Of a stretch of 64,000 nucleotides of DNA, positions 28,491 through 38,592 are shown one piece after another; the stretch's first letter is position 1; each line of letters begins with the position of its first letter. Source of the stretch: Alphaproteobacteria bacterium 46_93_T64 (GTDB lineage: Bacteria > Pseudomonadota > Alphaproteobacteria > Sneathiellales > Sneathiellaceae); the NCBI GenBank assembly GCA_002163135.1, contig MAAN01000006.1, positions 62,001-126,000 of the forward strand, in the 5' to 3' direction. Under the pieces are notes generated by a model, which made no database searches, was not told where the DNA came from, and saw only the letters and a list, made by a program, of their open reading frames with translations. Made by a program: the position numbers and the translations under genes.

Positions 28491-29051
28491 ATGCGGAATT
28501 TGATATTTCATTCACTAATAGAAAATAGAAATGGCAGCTTGATGATAGAAGTGGCAGTTGCCTTGCCTGTGCTGGTTCTTTTACTCTTCGGCGGAATAGA
28601 TCTTACGCGGTATGTACAAGCTATTCATAAAACAGACATTGCGGTAGATGTGATTGCTGATGAGCTACGGGATGATCCATATGTTTCGAGTGAAGATGTA
28701 AGCGCACTCCTACAATCTACGCAGACTACAATGTCTTTTAAAGAATTTACACCAAGTCTGGAAATGACCGTCGGTGGGCTGGTACTGCACTCAAATGGCA
28801 GTAGCACTAAAGCATGGCAGGTGCAAAACTCATTCCCCAGCGGCAAATGTAATGGAATAGAGGCAATGGCATTACAGCCAACTGAAAATTTGGGTAGCTT
28901 CACCCCAAATCAATATTTAATAGCAGTGAAACTCTGTACTGTTTTTAAAGGTGAATTTTTCTTGTCATCGATCATCCCTATCTCCGCTCGCCAAATAACA
29001 TCAACTGCTGTTCGTCACGCAAATCATATTTTTGAAGTTGAAGTTCAATGA
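28491..29051 (+). CDS. tadF: TadF-like pseudopilin
   Basis: Second TadE/TadF-family pseudopilin, 186 aa, with NGSLMIEVAVALPVLVLLLFGGIDLTRYV at residues 12-41. Two cysteines in the C-terminal half (SGKCNG, VKLCTV) may form a disulfide. Named by order; a TadE2 label would be equally fair. It overlaps tadG by ATGA. Confidence 0.8.
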   Translation: MRNLIFHSLIENRNGSLMIEVAVALPVLVLLLFGGIDLTRYVQAIHKTDIAVDVIADELRDDPYVSSEDVSALLQSTQTTMSFKEFTPSLEMTVGGLVLHSNGSSTKAWQVQNSFPSGKCNGIEAMALQPTENLGSFTPNQYLIAVKLCTVFKGEFFLSSIIPISARQITSTAVRHANHIFEVEVQ

Positions 29052-30382
29052 TGGAAGGCTTTAAAGGCCTTTTGCTTAAATTGTTTCTAGACCAAAGGGG
29101 AAGTGTCGCTGTTTGGCTGGTTCTTACCTTTGTCTTTGTTTTTGGGGGAATGGCGTTAGCCGTCGATTTAACACGGGTGTTCGCGTTTAAAACCCGGCTG
29201 GAAATAGCAGCGGAAGCCGCATCCCTAATCGCCGCCAAAAATCTGCACGTCTTAGATGCTACTGGCGTAATTTCTTTAGCGAGAGAAATTGCCAGACAAA
29301 AGATTGAAGAAAATTCCTTCCCCTCAGTCTTATCGGCTCCGACAACTCTTCGAAATTTTTCTCTGGAAAAAACCACCAATGAAATTGGCGTGGTGATCAA
29401 CATTGACGCGGGACTCTCCACTACACTTCTCGGCGCATTCAATTTTCTTAATGATTTTGATGTGGCGGCGACTGCAGTTTCTGAGATGTCTTTATCCAAG
29501 AGTGAGCTGATAATGGTTCTGGACAGTTCAGTTGCTGCTGGTGATATTGGAAGGGCATCTAATATCACCGAAGCTGCGGAGTATATTTCAGACAAGTTTA
29601 ACCAATTTCATACATATGGGAGCAACGTTAAGATCGCGATTATCCCAAATGCTAACGCTTTGGTAAATGTTGCGCCGCACAAGGAATGGATTGCATCAGG
29701 TGTTTGGCCTGATGGATCAATTCCCCCTGCAGTTCCTGGTATCAATTTGTGGACGGGTGAATTGGAAGATCAACGCTGGTGTGTTGAAAGCAGAGGCGGA
29801 AATAGTGCTACTTCAACGGAAACATCAAATTTTATTCCATTCCCGCTTGTTATGGGTATTGATAAAATAACTGGTGCTGACGGGATAGATCGATTTGAAA
29901 TTTCAACAGATGAGAACTGCGCGCAGTCGGCGATACGGCCTTTAAAATCAACTTATTCCGATTTATCAGGGTATTTCGTAAATATCACGCCAACCGGTCA
30001 ATTCGCAAGTGGACGTTCGTTTGTCTGGGCTGAGCGTCTGCTGTCCCCAAGTTGGCAGGACGCATGGGGCTCAGATGTTAATTCGCCGGCTCAATATGAT
30101 GCGGGAGTTAAGAAGATTGTCCTACTTATAACATCAAGTGGGAACAATGGTATTTTGGCGGAGGACACAGTTTTCATGGCTAGTTGTGAGCGTTTGAGAC
30201 AGAAGGATGTTTCGGTTTTCATAATTGACTATGGAGCCCCAATTACGTCATCAACTAAGTACAAATCTTGTGTAACGTGGCCTGGAAATTACCGGAAAGT
30301 TGATAATGTATCTGAATTAAAAAGTGCTGCTGCGGATTTCGTGAAATCTCAAATTAATTCCAGATTGGTGTCGCTAGATTAG
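29048..30382 (+). CDS. tadG: TadG-like protein with VWA-like region
   Basis: Last gene of the pilus operon, 444 aa. The N terminus has the Tad-like DQRGSVAVWLVLTFVFVFGGMALAVDLTRVF helix, and from residue ~150 a von Willebrand A-like fold begins (ELIMVLDSSVAAGD). The DxSxS metal site is imperfect. Cysteine pairs in the distal half suggest periplasmic disulfides. It ends 3 bp before a convergent gene. Confidence 0.83.
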   Translation: MMEGFKGLLLKLFLDQRGSVAVWLVLTFVFVFGGMALAVDLTRVFAFKTRLEIAAEAASLIAAKNLHVLDATGVISLAREIARQKIEENSFPSVLSAPTTLRNFSLEKTTNEIGVVINIDAGLSTTLLGAFNFLNDFDVAATAVSEMSLSKSELIMVLDSSVAAGDIGRASNITEAAEYISDKFNQFHTYGSNVKIAIIPNANALVNVAPHKEWIASGVWPDGSIPPAVPGINLWTGELEDQRWCVESRGGNSATSTETSNFIPFPLVMGIDKITGADGIDRFEISTDENCAQSAIRPLKSTYSDLSGYFVNITPTGQFASGRSFVWAERLLSPSWQDAWGSDVNSPAQYDAGVKKIVLLITSSGNNGILAEDTVFMASCERLRQKDVSVFIIDYGAPITSSTKYKSCVTWPGNYRKVDNVSELKSAAADFVKSQINSRLVSLD

Positions 30383-30385
30383 CCC

Positions 30386-31291
30386 TCACAGGCTTTCTGA
30401 TGTTTCCCAATCTTCTGGCATGATGAAGATGCGACATCGTTCTTCTATCAAACCATTCTGAAAACTGCCAAAGGCGACAAATTGAGGTATGTTTAAAGCC
30501 GTAACTTTCTCGGCGATAGTTTTATCTGTACCTTCATTGTCCAATATTTTCCAATCACTGGTCTGAAGTTCACTCATCCAACGTAGTTTCGGCAAAATAC
30601 AATAGCGATTGATGTCCTCTGACAACAACAAAGTTAGCTCTTCAAGAGTACACCAAACTTGACGTTGACATGAGCCGGATATTCGCGACGGAAGAGAGTT
30701 TGCAATTTCGGAGTTGCCTGTCTTATTAAACAGGATTCCTTTTACAAATGGAAAAGAGTGTATTTCTGCAGCATTGATATCTTTTGTACGAAGTGTTTGA
30801 TCTGTGGCGTCTGTATGGCAGAGTGGCAATTGATGGTCAAACAAGCGATCAAGTTTTCTTTTGAGGTTATCCCTTTTTAATGGACCCAACCAGTTGCCTT
30901 CGCTCAGCGGGGATCCAGAATTTGCGTAAAATTTAATAGCAAGCTCCCAATGATAGACCTGCCCAAGATATGAAAATATAACGTCTAACTCTCCTAGCGT
31001 TTGTTTCTCCACGTTGATTTGTAAGTTCGTCGCGAGGAGTGTTACTGCCTCTAAGTTGGAGAGCCAAAAAAACACCAGATACTCAAAGTAAGTCCCAAGA
31101 TTTTGCCGTTTCATTCCCGATAAAAAAGTAAGCAATGGTTTCGGGTTTTCAGCAACGGATAATAACAGCGCCTCTGTTTGTGGGATTGAGGCAAGATCCG
31201 GTTCTGGAAATTGTTTTGTCAGGAACGGAGACCGGATTACCCATTTCAGATCACTTGCGACGTGAGAGAGGGAATTCTCTATGTTTTCCAA
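30386..31291 (-). CDS. DUF1853-family protein
   Basis: Protein of 301 aa matching DUF1853 by the patterns RDLKWVIRSPFL-like start, GTYFEYLVFFWL, LGELDVIF and WELAIKFY, which together suggest a nuclease-superfamily (PD-(D/E)XK-like) fold: E...LGELDVIF...ELAIKFY. Function is unknown. The start is a TTG at 31291 with GGGAG six bases upstream. It sits between the pilus operon and a TauE-type gene and has no obvious partner. Confidence 0.75.
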   Translation of the reverse strand: MENIENSLSHVASDLKWVIRSPFLTKQFPEPDLASIPQTEALLLSVAENPKPLLTFLSGMKRQNLGTYFEYLVFFWLSNLEAVTLLATNLQINVEKQTLGELDVIFSYLGQVYHWELAIKFYANSGSPLSEGNWLGPLKRDNLKRKLDRLFDHQLPLCHTDATDQTLRTKDINAAEIHSFPFVKGILFNKTGNSEIANSLPSRISGSCQRQVWCTLEELTLLLSEDINRYCILPKLRWMSELQTSDWKILDNEGTDKTIAEKVTALNIPQFVAFGSFQNGLIEERCRIFIMPEDWETSESL

Positions 31292-31318
31292 ACGAAAGCT
31301 CCCGAATAAGGGCTGATA

Positions 31319-32152
31319 CTACGATAACAGACTGTAAAACATCCGAAGTGAGGTGAGAAAGAGAAAGAGTGCAAAGGTCTTTTTAAGCATATTTGTATTG
31401 ATGCTGTGGGCAATGTGGGCACCCAACGGGGCAAATAGAATGGTCATTGGAACAATGGCTAAAAAACCAATCAGATTTACATACCCAATGTTTCCTGGCG
31501 GTAAATCTGTTGCTGATAAACCAGCATATAGAAAACCAGCGGTGCCCGGCACTGCGATGATCAGTCCTATTGCCGACGCTGTACCAACGGCTTTTCGGAT
31601 GGGATAGCTGAATAAAGTTAAGATAGGCACGGTGAACGTACCTCCGCCAATTCCCATCATCGCTGAAAACCAACCAATGAATAAGGCAAGCAACTCTTTG
31701 ATAGGTGAAGCTGGCAATTTGTCAGAGATATGGGCATCCGCCGGACGGAATGCCATATTCGCAGCGACAATAAGGGCAAGAACAGCGAATACGCCCGTTA
31801 AGACGGAGGCATCTACCATACTTGCGGTCCATGTTCCGCCAAGCACGCCAATAAAAATCATCGGGCCCCATCGTTTGAGCAATGAAGTGTCAATTGCTCC
31901 CTTTTTATAGTGAGACCGGGCGGATGAAATGGATGTTAGAATGATCGTCGCCAAAGAAGTGCCAACTGCAATATGCATACGCACGTCGTCACCGACACCA
32001 AAATAAGGCAGCATATGAAATAAAACCGGAACAATGACAATGCCGCCACCAACCCCGAGTAATCCTGCGAGAATACCACCCGCTATTCCTGTGGCTGCCA
32101 GTGCAATCACCATACTGATGAACAGTGGCATATCATTCATGATTTCAAACAT
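31319..32152 (-). CDS. TauE/SafE-family membrane transporter
   Basis: Predicted sulfite/organosulfonate or related anion exporter, about 277 aa with seven to eight hydrophobic helices. Family motifs GIAGGILAGLLGVGGGIVIVPVL and the second-half repeat GWFSAMMGIGGGTFTVPIL are clear. The start is uncertain: ATG 32152, ATG 32140, or a TTG at 32167; none has a good RBS. The substrate cannot be inferred. Confidence 0.82.
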   Translation of the reverse strand: MFEIMNDMPLFISMVIALAATGIAGGILAGLLGVGGGIVIVPVLFHMLPYFGVGDDVRMHIAVGTSLATIILTSISSARSHYKKGAIDTSLLKRWGPMIFIGVLGGTWTASMVDASVLTGVFAVLALIVAANMAFRPADAHISDKLPASPIKELLALFIGWFSAMMGIGGGTFTVPILTLFSYPIRKAVGTASAIGLIIAVPGTAGFLYAGLSATDLPPGNIGYVNLIGFLAIVPMTILFAPLGAHIAHSINTNMLKKTFALFLFLTSLRMFYSLLS

Positions 32153-32236
32153 AGGAGAAGAACCCAATTACTCGACTATAAATATTAATTTTGATCAGTT
32201 AGCATGATCTGTGATCAGCGTGCAAACCAAATGAGA

Positions 32237-33703
32237 TCAGCTGGTTTTAAGTAGATCCCGAATAACCAACTCTAGCTTACTTAGTGAATTGCAGACCTCT
32301 ACTACTGTGCAGTTTGGAGCAATTTTTGGCATCTCTGAATCGCCCGTCCCCCAAACAGATTTGCGTTCAGGATTTAACCAGATAACTCTTTTTGCTCGTT
32401 TCTTTATATCGCGAAGGATATCGGCACGTGGATCGGCACCATTGGACCGACCGTCGCCTAGGAAAATGACAGTTGTTCTGTTGTCGATCTCATCAAATAC
32501 TAGATCTTTAAAATCTTCCATGGCCCGGCCATAATTTGTAGACCGGCCGCCGTAGATCTCAATTGCTTCCGGGATCGCTTCCTCTGGCCCGTATCGGTCA
32601 AACAGATCGGTAATTTCTCCCAAAGTACCCGAGAATGCAAACGACCGTACATTGGGGAGAACCTCGTTCATGCTATAGAGAAATAGCAAGAGGAAACGAG
32701 CTACCGATGCGACAGATCCACTTACGTCACAAATGGCTAAAACCTTCGGGCGGTCTTTTTCTTTTTGTTTCCAATGGGTTTCAAATAGCAGTCCATCATA
32801 CGCCACATTGCGGCGCATGGTTTTGCGAATATCTAAATGACCGCGATTTTTAACTTTTTTGACCCGAGAGTTCATGTCCGTCAGGCGCTTGGCCATTTTG
32901 CGAACCATTTCCCGCATTATTTTAAAATCACGGTTTTCGATGTTTGAAAGTCGGATTTTCTTTAACACATCTTGGCGAAAATGATTGCTTTTGCCTGCGC
33001 TCGTAAGGGCAAGTTGACGTTCAACCATATCTCGTGTTGCTTCGAACAGGACGTTGAGGCGGCGAGATAAATCTTCTGCACCAATTTCATCGTCATCCCG
33101 ACGGCGATCACTTATTTCCTGATTAACCTCAACAAGTCCCATTTCTTCTAGGATGCGTCGGGTGAAAAGACCGCGCTGGGTACTTAAAACGATATTTGAC
33201 AGTCCAACGGCTTCTGCCGCGGTGTTCATGGACATAGTAAGGCCCGTTCGATCTGCTTGTTCCAGCATTTCTAGTAAGGAGCCTTCTGGTGCAGCGCTTG
33301 CTTCACCCGGGGATGTTGCACTTCCTTCTCCGCCGCCACCACCGCCATCACCACTCCCCGATGGGTCGCTATCTGGCAACTCCAAAGCAGAGAGTTGGTC
33401 TTGGATTTCTTCGTCTGAATTTTCGCCTGCTGCGCTTTCGCCCTCGTCAGCCAATTGCTCTGACAGATTTTCACCTAGCTCAAGTTTAGTATCGATAGTA
33501 AAGAAATCATCGAAACACTGATCGAAGCTGACCATCTCATCTGTTGTTTTTGCCATAACTTGAGAGAGCGCAGATTTCAGGAGTGTACGATCAGAATAGC
33601 CGAGCAGTTCTATGGTCCGCGCAGCATCAAGCGCCTCGCCGATGGAGACGGGAACATCCGCATAGCGCAGCATATTCACAAATTCAGCGAGGGGTCGATT
33701 CAT
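32237..33703 (-). CDS. VWA-domain protein, CoxE-like
   Basis: Cytoplasmic protein of 488 aa with a C-terminal VWA domain: the metal-ion site CDVSGSVASVARFLL lies near residue 340 and the domain continues to GDGRSNGADPR. Residues ~95-145 are acidic, then Gly/Ser-rich low complexity. It overlaps the upstream AAA ATPase gene by one base; such MoxR-CoxE pairs act as chaperones inserting cofactors or metals into oxidoreductases. The client is not adjacent. A molybdenum hydroxylase lies 16 kb away, and the link is only speculative. Confidence 0.85.
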   Translation of the reverse strand: MNRPLAEFVNMLRYADVPVSIGEALDAARTIELLGYSDRTLLKSALSQVMAKTTDEMVSFDQCFDDFFTIDTKLELGENLSEQLADEGESAAGENSDEEIQDQLSALELPDSDPSGSGDGGGGGGEGSATSPGEASAAPEGSLLEMLEQADRTGLTMSMNTAAEAVGLSNIVLSTQRGLFTRRILEEMGLVEVNQEISDRRRDDDEIGAEDLSRRLNVLFEATRDMVERQLALTSAGKSNHFRQDVLKKIRLSNIENRDFKIMREMVRKMAKRLTDMNSRVKKVKNRGHLDIRKTMRRNVAYDGLLFETHWKQKEKDRPKVLAICDVSGSVASVARFLLLFLYSMNEVLPNVRSFAFSGTLGEITDLFDRYGPEEAIPEAIEIYGGRSTNYGRAMEDFKDLVFDEIDNRTTVIFLGDGRSNGADPRADILRDIKKRAKRVIWLNPERKSVWGTGDSEMPKIAPNCTVVEVCNSLSKLELVIRDLLKTS

Positions 33704-34650
33704 TAGCGTGTAGCCTTTTTGGCTTCTGCTACCATTTTCGGAATTTCAATGTCGATGTTATCGATGTCATCTTCAAATTTAAGAAGCATATTTAAAGTGT
33801 TCCGAACCATCGCGGTATCAAGGCTATCTGCGTGTAGCAATAGAAGTGTTCTGGCCCAGTCGATTGTTTCACTTACTGCGGGTAGTTTTTTCAGGTCTTG
33901 TGTTCTTAGTTGTTGAACGAAAGACACTAATTGCTTTCTGAGGTTTTCGCTGACTTCAGGAACTCTTGCTTCAATAATTTTTCGTTCCTGATCGCTGTCA
34001 GGGAACGGAATATATAGATGCAGACAACGACGCTTGAGTGCGTCGCCCATTTCACGGCTGTTGTTACTGGTCAGGAACACAATCGGTTTTGTTTTGGCTT
34101 TTATGGTTCCAATCTCTGGTACCGTAATCTGATAATCAGAGAGGATTTCAAGCAAATATGCTTCAAACTCGTGATCTGATTTATCGATCTCATCAATAAG
34201 CAAGACAGTTTGCTTTTCTGATTGCAATGCCTGCAGCAGCGGGCGCGCCTCCAGAAATTGTTCTGAAAAGAAATGATCGCCAAATTGATGGAGTTTCTCC
34301 ATGGAGGCGTCAAGTCCTTGAGCGTCTTCCAGTAAATCTCCCAATTTTTCCTTCAGGATTTGAGTGTATAAAAGCTGTTTTCCGTATTTCCATTCATAAA
34401 GTGCCTTGCTCTCATCAAGCCCCTCATAACATTGCAGGCGGATCAGATCAGCATTCATCAACTCTGCTGTTGCTTTTGCAAGCTCGGTTTTACCGACACC
34501 GGGAGGACCTTCAACCAGAATGGGTTTGTCTAGTTTTTGTGAGAGATAGATCGATGTCGCGATATGTAAGTCGCAGATGTATCCCGCTTTTTCGAAACGT
34601 TTTTGAATGTCTTCAATGGCCGCGTTGGGCTCTTTATCTACAAGTGTCAC
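33703..34650 (-). CDS. MoxR-family AAA+ ATPase
   Basis: AAA+ ATPase of 315 aa with Walker A EGPPGVGKTELAKA (residues ~39-52), Walker B VLLIDEIDKSD, and the sensor-1 region VFLTSNNSREMGDALKRRC. It resembles CoxD-type MoxR ATPases and is translationally coupled to the VWA gene. Confidence 0.9.
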   Translation of the reverse strand: MTLVDKEPNAAIEDIQKRFEKAGYICDLHIATSIYLSQKLDKPILVEGPPGVGKTELAKATAELMNADLIRLQCYEGLDESKALYEWKYGKQLLYTQILKEKLGDLLEDAQGLDASMEKLHQFGDHFFSEQFLEARPLLQALQSEKQTVLLIDEIDKSDHEFEAYLLEILSDYQITVPEIGTIKAKTKPIVFLTSNNSREMGDALKRRCLHLYIPFPDSDQERKIIEARVPEVSENLRKQLVSFVQQLRTQDLKKLPAVSETIDWARTLLLLHADSLDTAMVRNTLNMLLKFEDDIDNIDIEIPKMVAEAKKATR

Positions 34651-34897
34651 GTAAAATATCCGTATTTTGTGCTGCTAGCAGTGTTTGCGGCGCTTTATTA
34701 ATTATTGTTTTCTTTAAACCGTACTTCTCATTAGCAGGAAAACTATCGTAATTCCAGCGTTAGCAGGGTTGATTGAGACCATCTCACTGGACAGCCGCAC
34801 GGGAGCACGGTAAAAGGCGAGGCTAGGCAACGCTTTAGTCGCCTGAACGAAATTTGTATCCATATTGTCTGACGCCATGGCGACGGAGTTTGAAAAG

Positions 34898-37552
34898 ATG
34901 ACAACAGCAAAAGAAATTCGGTCCGGATTTTTAAATTATTTTGGTAAAAACGACCACGAAATTGTTGAGAGTTCGCCGCTTGTGCCGCGTAACGATCCAA
35001 CATTGTTGTTTACGAACGCCGGTATGGTTCAGTTTAAAAACGTTTTTACTGGTCAAGAAAAACGCCCTTACAGCCGTGCAGTTACCTCACAAAAGTGCAT
35101 TCGTGCTGGTGGGAAGCATAATGATTTGGAAAATGTGGGTTACACCGCACGCCATCATACATTCTTTGAAATGCTGGGTAATTTTTCGTTTGGCGATTAC
35201 TTTAAAGAAAATGCAATCGAGCTTGCTTGGAATCTTCTGACCAAGGAATTCGGACTTCCTCAAGAGAAGTTGCTCGTCACCGTTTACCACGACGATGAAG
35301 AGGCTGTGAAGTTATGGAAAAGCATTGCAGGTCTTAGTGACGACCGTATTATTCGTATTGCGACATCGGATAATTTTTGGTCAATGGGCGATACAGGTCC
35401 GTGCGGACCTTGTTCCGAAATCTTCTTTGACCATGGTGAAGATATTCCTGGAGGTCCTCCGGGCTCTCCTGACGAAGATGGGGATCGCTTCATCGAAATT
35501 TGGAACCTGGTGTTCATGCAGTTTGAGCAACAAGGTGATGGAACCCGTCTAAATCTGCCAAAACCCTCTATTGATACAGGTATGGGGCTTGAACGTGTTA
35601 CTGCTATTATGCAGGGAAAACACAATAATTACGACATTGATATGATGCGTAAAATCATTGAAGCATCTGCTGAAGTCTCAAATGTTTCTGCAGACGGTGA
35701 ATTTGTGGCCTCACACCGTGTCATCGCCGATCATCTCAGATCTTCTTCGTTCTTGTTGGCCGACGGGGTATTACCCTCCAATGAAGGACGCGGGTATGTC
35801 CTCCGCCGTATCATGCGCCGTGCTATGCGTCATGCGCATTTGCTTGGGGCAAAAGATCCAATGGTGTGGAAATTGGTTCCGACGCTTGTTGACGAAATGG
35901 GAAGTGCATTCCCTGAGTTGGAGCGTGCACAGTCCCTCATTACTGAAACTTTGAAATTGGAAGAAACTCGTTTCAAGGAAACCTTGGGACGTGGCTTGAA
36001 GCTTTTGTCTGAAGCTACTGACACTTTGATTGATGATGAAGCCCTATCGGGCGGTGTCGCGTTTAAACTTTATGACACATATGGTTTTCCGCTTGATTTG
36101 ACGAAAGACATCTTGCGGGGGCAAAATCGCGAATTGGATGAAGCCGGTTTTGATGCTGCGATGAAAAAGCAAAAAGACGCTGCCCGTGCTGCTTGGTCTG
36201 GATCCGGCGAAGCCACAACTGATCGTCTGTGGTTTGACTTGTATGACAAACATGGTGCGACTGAGTTTCTTGGATACCAAACCGAGATTGCAGAAGGTCA
36301 GGTTCAGGCAGTGATCGTAAACGGTGAGGAAGCCGAGAACGCAGCTACTGGCTCAGATGTCATGATCGTCCTCAATCAGACTTCGTTTTACGGCGAGTCC
36401 GGCGGTCAGGAAGGGGATATGGGATCTCTGATATTTGAAAACGGGCTTGAAATTGATATTACAAATACGCTGAAAAAAGAAAACCTTTTCATTCATATTG
36501 GGAAAGTGACCAAGGGTTCTATCTCTGTTGGCGATTTTGTGGAAACACATGTTGCAAGTGGTCGTCGTGCTCGTTTGCAAGCACATCACTCTGCAACTCA
36601 TTTGCTTCACGAAGCCCTTCGACAGCGTTTGGGAGATCATGTTATGCAAAAAGGATCTCTGGTTGCAGAAGATCGGTTGCGCTTTGATATCGCACACCAA
36701 AAACCGGTGACCAAAGAAGAATTAGCGCAGGTTGAAAAAGATGTGAATGACCGTATCCGTATTAATGCGGATGTTGAAATTCATCTGACAACACCGAAAG
36801 AAGCTATCAAAGCCGGCGCAATGGCATTGTTTGGCGAAAAATACGGCGATGAAGTTCGTGTTGTTTCCATGGGCGGTTTAGACGTAGATAATAAGGGCGC
36901 TGGACGGTCTTATTCAACAGAGCTCTGCGGCGGTACACATGTAAAACGTACGGGTGATATTGGCTTCGTTAAAATTGTCAGCGAAAGTGGCTTGGCTGCG
37001 GGTGTTCGGCGTATAGAAGCTGTAGCAGGGGCCGCAGCACTTGATTACATTACTGAGCGTGAACAGATCATTACAGATGCTGCAACGGTACTGAAATCAG
37101 CACCAGCTGAACTAGTAAGCCGTGTTAAAGGATTGCTCGACGAACGTAAACGCCTTGAAAAAGAGCTGAAAGAAACCCGCAAAAAATTAGCGACAGGTGG
37201 AGCTAGCGCTGAACAAGCGGTTGAGGAAATCGCAGGTGTTTCATTTGTAGCGCGCTTGCTTGAAGATGTGCCACCTCGCGATTTGAAACCGATGGCAGAT
37301 GAGATCAAGGCACAAATTAAAAGTGGTGTGATTGTTCTAATCGCGGGCAACGACGGTAAAGCTTCAATAGTTATCGGCGTTACCGATGATCTGACAGATA
37401 GAATTAGTGCTGTTGATTTGGTTCGAACTGGTTCGGAAGCACTGGGCGGTAAGGGCGGTGGCGGGCGCCCTGATATGGCTCAAGCTGGCGGCCCTGACGC
37501 TAGCAAAAGTGCGGCTGCGGTGGACGCGATTAAAGCTGTACTTGCACAGTAG
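34898..37552 (+). CDS. alaS: Alanyl-tRNA synthetase
   Basis: Class II synthetase of 884 aa. The start is set at ATG 34898, giving [15 protein letters not shown], because GGAG lies 8 nt upstream and it matches family N termini; in-frame starts at 34865 and 34877 would add 4-11 residues. Visible parts are the catalytic core ([29 protein letters not shown]), the editing domain with HHSATHLLH and the [10 protein letters not shown] metal motif, and the C-terminal DHHA1 domain ending [16 protein letters not shown]. The 247 bp upstream hold no gene. The stop codon lies inside a tandem repeat. Confidence 0.97.
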   Translation: MTTAKEIRSGFLNYFGKNDHEIVESSPLVPRNDPTLLFTNAGMVQFKNVFTGQEKRPYSRAVTSQKCIRAGGKHNDLENVGYTARHHTFFEMLGNFSFGDYFKENAIELAWNLLTKEFGLPQEKLLVTVYHDDEEAVKLWKSIAGLSDDRIIRIATSDNFWSMGDTGPCGPCSEIFFDHGEDIPGGPPGSPDEDGDRFIEIWNLVFMQFEQQGDGTRLNLPKPSIDTGMGLERVTAIMQGKHNNYDIDMMRKIIEASAEVSNVSADGEFVASHRVIADHLRSSSFLLADGVLPSNEGRGYVLRRIMRRAMRHAHLLGAKDPMVWKLVPTLVDEMGSAFPELERAQSLITETLKLEETRFKETLGRGLKLLSEATDTLIDDEALSGGVAFKLYDTYGFPLDLTKDILRGQNRELDEAGFDAAMKKQKDAARAAWSGSGEATTDRLWFDLYDKHGATEFLGYQTEIAEGQVQAVIVNGEEAENAATGSDVMIVLNQTSFYGESGGQEGDMGSLIFENGLEIDITNTLKKENLFIHIGKVTKGSISVGDFVETHVASGRRARLQAHHSATHLLHEALRQRLGDHVMQKGSLVAEDRLRFDIAHQKPVTKEELAQVEKDVNDRIRINADVEIHLTTPKEAIKAGAMALFGEKYGDEVRVVSMGGLDVDNKGAGRSYSTELCGGTHVKRTGDIGFVKIVSESGLAAGVRRIEAVAGAAALDYITEREQIITDAATVLKSAPAELVSRVKGLLDERKRLEKELKETRKKLATGGASAEQAVEEIAGVSFVARLLEDVPPRDLKPMADEIKAQIKSGVIVLIAGNDGKASIVIGVTDDLTDRISAVDLVRTGSEALGGKGGGGRPDMAQAGGPDASKSAAAVDAIKAVLAQ

Positions 37553-37575
37553 ATTAAAGCTGTGCTTGCACAGTA
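37528..37575 (+). repeat. 24-bp tandem duplication across the alaS stop codon
   Basis: The last 24 bases of alaS (37528-37551) are repeated immediately at 37552-37575 with one mismatch (TAC versus TGC). The second copy stays in frame, so read-through of the TAG would add IKAVLAQ and reach a TAA. Confidence 0.95.
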
Positions 37576-37609
37576 ATTTTCTCTTCATAGATCAAATTTA
37601 TTAACGGAA

Positions 37610-37633
37610 AACGGCAGGAATACTCCTGCCGTT
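37610..37633 (+). terminator. Likely terminator after alaS
   Basis: AACGGCAGGA (37610-37619) pairs perfectly with TCCTGCCGTT (37624-37633) around a 4-nt loop. Only a weak pyrimidine tract (CCTTCTG) follows, so efficiency is uncertain. Confidence 0.7.
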
Positions 37634-37831
37634 CCTTCTGTGCATGCGGGCGCACAGAACGCCTCCGAGTGACTACTCGAATTCCCCTCAACATCTTATA
37701 TATTTCAATGCTTTGTAAAGGGAAGCTAATATATGCATTTAATTGATGGCGCAGATATGGCGCCTTCGTGAGTATTTCAAGGCACAAGCAAATGAAATCA
37801 AATAATTAAACCCAAGTTGTAAGTGTGAATA

Positions 37832-38461
37832 TTATACCGATTTCGGATTTTTCACCATGGCGCGTATTAGGAAGGTCGCTAGCAATTTGACAAATTCTTC
37901 GCGGCTTTTGCCCATGCGATACGCTTGTGGTGCTGAGGATTGAATAAGTCCCATCATGGCATGGCCCATTAGTTCGGGATCTACATCATCATATAATTCT
38001 TCATTGTCTTTTGAAATCATCAAAATTTTGATGAAACCTGCTGCAAACCGGCTACGCACTACTTTTGCTGTCGAATCTGTTGGATCAAAGAGCTTGGTGT
38101 CTACAAGGGCTGAACGAAGAAGGCCCGGGTTCTGTTCCGCAAATTCTTGAATGGCAGTAAGTGCGAAGTGAATGTATTCTTCAAAGCTGTTTACTTTTGG
38201 AATCCGGCCAAGCACGAAATCATGCAGGTCCTCTTGGGCTTCACTGGCAAAGGCCATAAAGATTTCGCGTTTGTCATGAAAATGGCTGTAAAACGTACCG
38301 TGAGCAACATCTGCCTCGCGTGCAATGTCTTGTGGGCGCGTTTCATGATAGCCGCGCAGAATGAATAATTTACGCGCTGCCGCCAAAAGTCTTTCCCGTT
38401 TTTCGGCTTTCCGTCTGCCCGCACGATCGGTTGCAATCTTCCCCTCTACCGCATCCGTCAT
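37832..38461 (-). CDS. TetR-family transcriptional regulator
   Basis: Regulator of 209 aa with an N-terminal TetR helix-turn-helix (RERLLAAARKLFILRGYHETRPQDIAREADVAHGTFYSHFHDKREIF by position, residues ~22-70) and a variable C-terminal ligand domain. It is divergent from the acyl-CoA ligase gene and probably controls it. A palindrome in the shared region is a plausible operator. Confidence 0.88.
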   Translation of the reverse strand: MTDAVEGKIATDRAGRRKAEKRERLLAAARKLFILRGYHETRPQDIAREADVAHGTFYSHFHDKREIFMAFASEAQEDLHDFVLGRIPKVNSFEEYIHFALTAIQEFAEQNPGLLRSALVDTKLFDPTDSTAKVVRSRFAAGFIKILMISKDNEELYDDVDPELMGHAMMGLIQSSAPQAYRMGKSREEFVKLLATFLIRAMVKNPKSV

Positions 38462-38513
38462 GTTCGATTTACCCCTTATTATTATTTTTTGCAGCTCGCG
38501 CTGGAATTTTCAG

Positions 38514-38526
38514 TGACAATTTGTCA
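38514..38526. promoter_or_regulatory. Candidate TetR operator before the acyl-CoA ligase gene
   Basis: The perfect palindrome TGACAA-T-TTGTCA lies between the divergent TetR and ligase genes. A second small repeat, GACT-ACC-AGTC, follows at 38538-38548. Position and symmetry suit binding by the adjacent regulator. Confidence 0.5.
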
Positions 38527-38592
38527 ATATTCAAAAAGACTACCAGTCAGCCCGATAAAACTGAACCAAAAAGTGTTGGAGATGAAGCCGGA

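Noticed and set aside
34651-34897. Possible structured RNA upstream of alaS (AGGCGA/TCGCCT stem)
   Set aside because: Only a 6-bp stem; no match to a riboswitch or T-box layout that I could support.
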